A stretch of DNA of 14,771 nucleotides, from NCBI GenBank assembly GCA_003536545.1, contig DPZW01000179.1, positions 17,666 to 32,436 of the forward strand. Direction: 5' to 3'. The stretch comes from Rhodospirillaceae bacterium. GTDB lineage: Bacteria > Pseudomonadota > Alphaproteobacteria > UBA11073. Shown in pieces: positions 13,816-14,771 of the stretch (position 1 is the stretch's first letter; every line of letters starts with the position of its first letter). Under the pieces are notes generated by a model. It did no database searches and had not been told where the DNA came from. It saw only the letters and a list, made by a program, of their open reading frames with translations. The position numbers were made by a program, and so were the translations under genes.

Positions 13816-14771
13816 ATGAACTTTGATGAATTAAAGCGCAAATCTGCGCCTGAACTGTTAAAAATCGCAGAAGAATTAGATATTGAAAGCCCGACAAATT
13901 TGCCGCGCCAGCAAATGCTATTTCATATTTTAAAGGAAATGGCTGAAGACGGTGAAATTATTCAGGGCTCCGGCGTTCTCGAAGTTCTACCGGATCGTTT
14001 TGGTTTCCTGCGTTCGCCGGAAGAAAATTATTTACCAGGTCCCGATGATATTTATATCCCGCCCGAAATGGTGAAGAAATTTGGTCTGCGCACGGGTGAT
14101 ACGGTGCATGGCAAATTGCGCCAGCCGAAAAACAACGAACGTTATTTTGCCATCGACAGCATTGAACAGGTGAATTTTGAAGATTCCGATCGGCTGCGGC
14201 ACCGTATTTCTTTTGATAACCTGACGCCGCTTTATCCGGATAGTAAGCTTAATCTGGAAATTGAAAAAAAGACGACGGCAAAAACCACCACCAAGGAAAT
14301 GACGGGCAGAATTATTGAGCTGGTTTCACCGATTGGTAAAGGCCAGCGCGCCCTGATCGTCGCACCGCCACGTGTGGGTAAAACCGTGATGCTGCAGGCG
14401 ATTGCCAATTCCATTACTGCCAATCATCCGGAAGTTTATCTGATTGTATTGCTAATTGATGAGCGTCCAGAGGAGGTCACGGATATGTCACGCACCGTGA
14501 ATGGCGAAGTGATTTCATCGACCTTTGACGAGCCTGCCACGCGCCATGTGCAGGTGGCGGAAATGGTGATTGAAAAAGCCAAACGTCTGGTCGAACACGG
14601 TCGTGATGTGGTGATTTTATTGGATTCCATCACGCGCCTGGGCCGCGCCTATAACACAACCGTGCCGTCATCGGGCAAAGTCCTGACGGGCGGCGTCGAT
14701 GCCAATGCACTGCAAAAACCCAAACGTTTCTTTGGTGCGGCGCGCAACATCGAGGAAGGCGGATCGCTGAC
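13816..14771 (+). CDS. rho: Transcription termination factor Rho, N-terminal 318 residues
   Basis: Hexameric RNA-dependent ATPase that ends transcription at rut-containing sites. The frame is open from ATG 13816 to the window end; full-length Rho is about 420 aa, so about 100 residues are missing. The N-terminal helical domain (1-45) is followed by the RNA-binding OSB fold with FGFLRSPEENYLPGPDDIYI. Next come the linker, then the Walker A GKGQRALIVAPPRVGKT, LLIDERPEEVTDM, and the Walker B VILLDSITRLGRAYN, ending in the Q-loop region GGVDANALQKPKRFFGAARN. There is no long N-terminal insertion of the kind seen in some phyla. No good Shine-Dalgarno precedes the ATG. The gene reads away from the putative origin. 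Confidence 0.97.
   Translation, partial: MNFDELKRKSAPELLKIAEELDIESPTNLPRQQMLFHILKEMAEDGEIIQGSGVLEVLPDRFGFLRSPEENYLPGPDDIYIPPEMVKKFGLRTGDTVHGKLRQPKNNERYFAIDSIEQVNFEDSDRLRHRISFDNLTPLYPDSKLNLEIEKKTTAKTTTKEMTGRIIELVSPIGKGQRALIVAPPRVGKTVMLQAIANSITANHPEVYLIVLLIDERPEEVTDMSRTVNGEVISSTFDEPATRHVQVAEMVIEKAKRLVEHGRDVVILLDSITRLGRAYNTTVPSSGKVLTGGVDANALQKPKRFFGAARNIEEGGSL

Noticed and set aside
14232..14633. Minus-strand open frames inside rho
   Set aside because: The + frame encodes conserved Rho motifs throughout.

Overview
The window looks like a chromosomal segment of an alphaproteobacterium that probably spans the replication origin. Recognisable genes are gyrB, dnaQ, secB, a Tim44-domain gene, an Smr-domain gene, coaE, aroE, a PEP synthase/PPDK regulatory protein gene (DUF299 family) and rho. 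From memory, these cluster around the origin in Agrobacterium, Caulobacter and Rickettsia. The GC content is moderate and strand use is mixed. Lineage below class cannot be fixed from the sequence alone; a Rhodospirillales- or Micavibrio-like relative is a guess.

Layout from left to right. (1) At 1-949 on the minus strand is the N-terminal part of a divergent phosphoenolpyruvate-carboxylase-like protein, cut by the window edge. (2) A 287-base leader region with a T-tailed hairpin precedes gyrB (1237-3687, +). (3) A lower-GC gene for a pilin-like exported protein follows (3777-4403, +). (4) A tandem, overlapping pair of related multi-pass membrane proteins lies on the minus strand (4442-6554). 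(5) Alternating single genes follow: dnaQ (+), secB (-), a Tim44-domain gene (+), a fold-type I aminotransferase (-) and a pirin (+). Each convergent pair in this stretch touches or overlaps at its 3' ends. (6) A tightly overlapping minus-strand operon runs away from the origin: PPSR, aroE, coaE, Smr (13333 down to 10605). (7) The 482-base gap 13334-13815 contains no gene and carries the marks of an origin. These are one perfect and several near-match DnaA boxes, four copies of TTATCCCC on both strands, an 11-bp inverted repeat and a 32-bp A/T-only run. (8) rho starts at 13816 (+) and runs off the right end.

The genes nearest the gap diverge from it: the PPSR operon runs left and rho runs right. 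This is the usual arrangement around an origin. Most products are housekeeping: topology and replication (GyrB, DnaQ), export (SecB, Tim44-like), shikimate and CoA synthesis (AroE, CoaE), central-carbon control (PPSR) and termination (Rho). The less ordinary items are the PEPC-like protein with altered motifs, the pilin-like protein with an EF-hand-type loop, the paralogous membrane pair, the aminotransferase with a changed cofactor motif, and the non-canonical box set in the putative oriC. I found no tRNA, rRNA, CRISPR array, insertion sequence or prophage genes.
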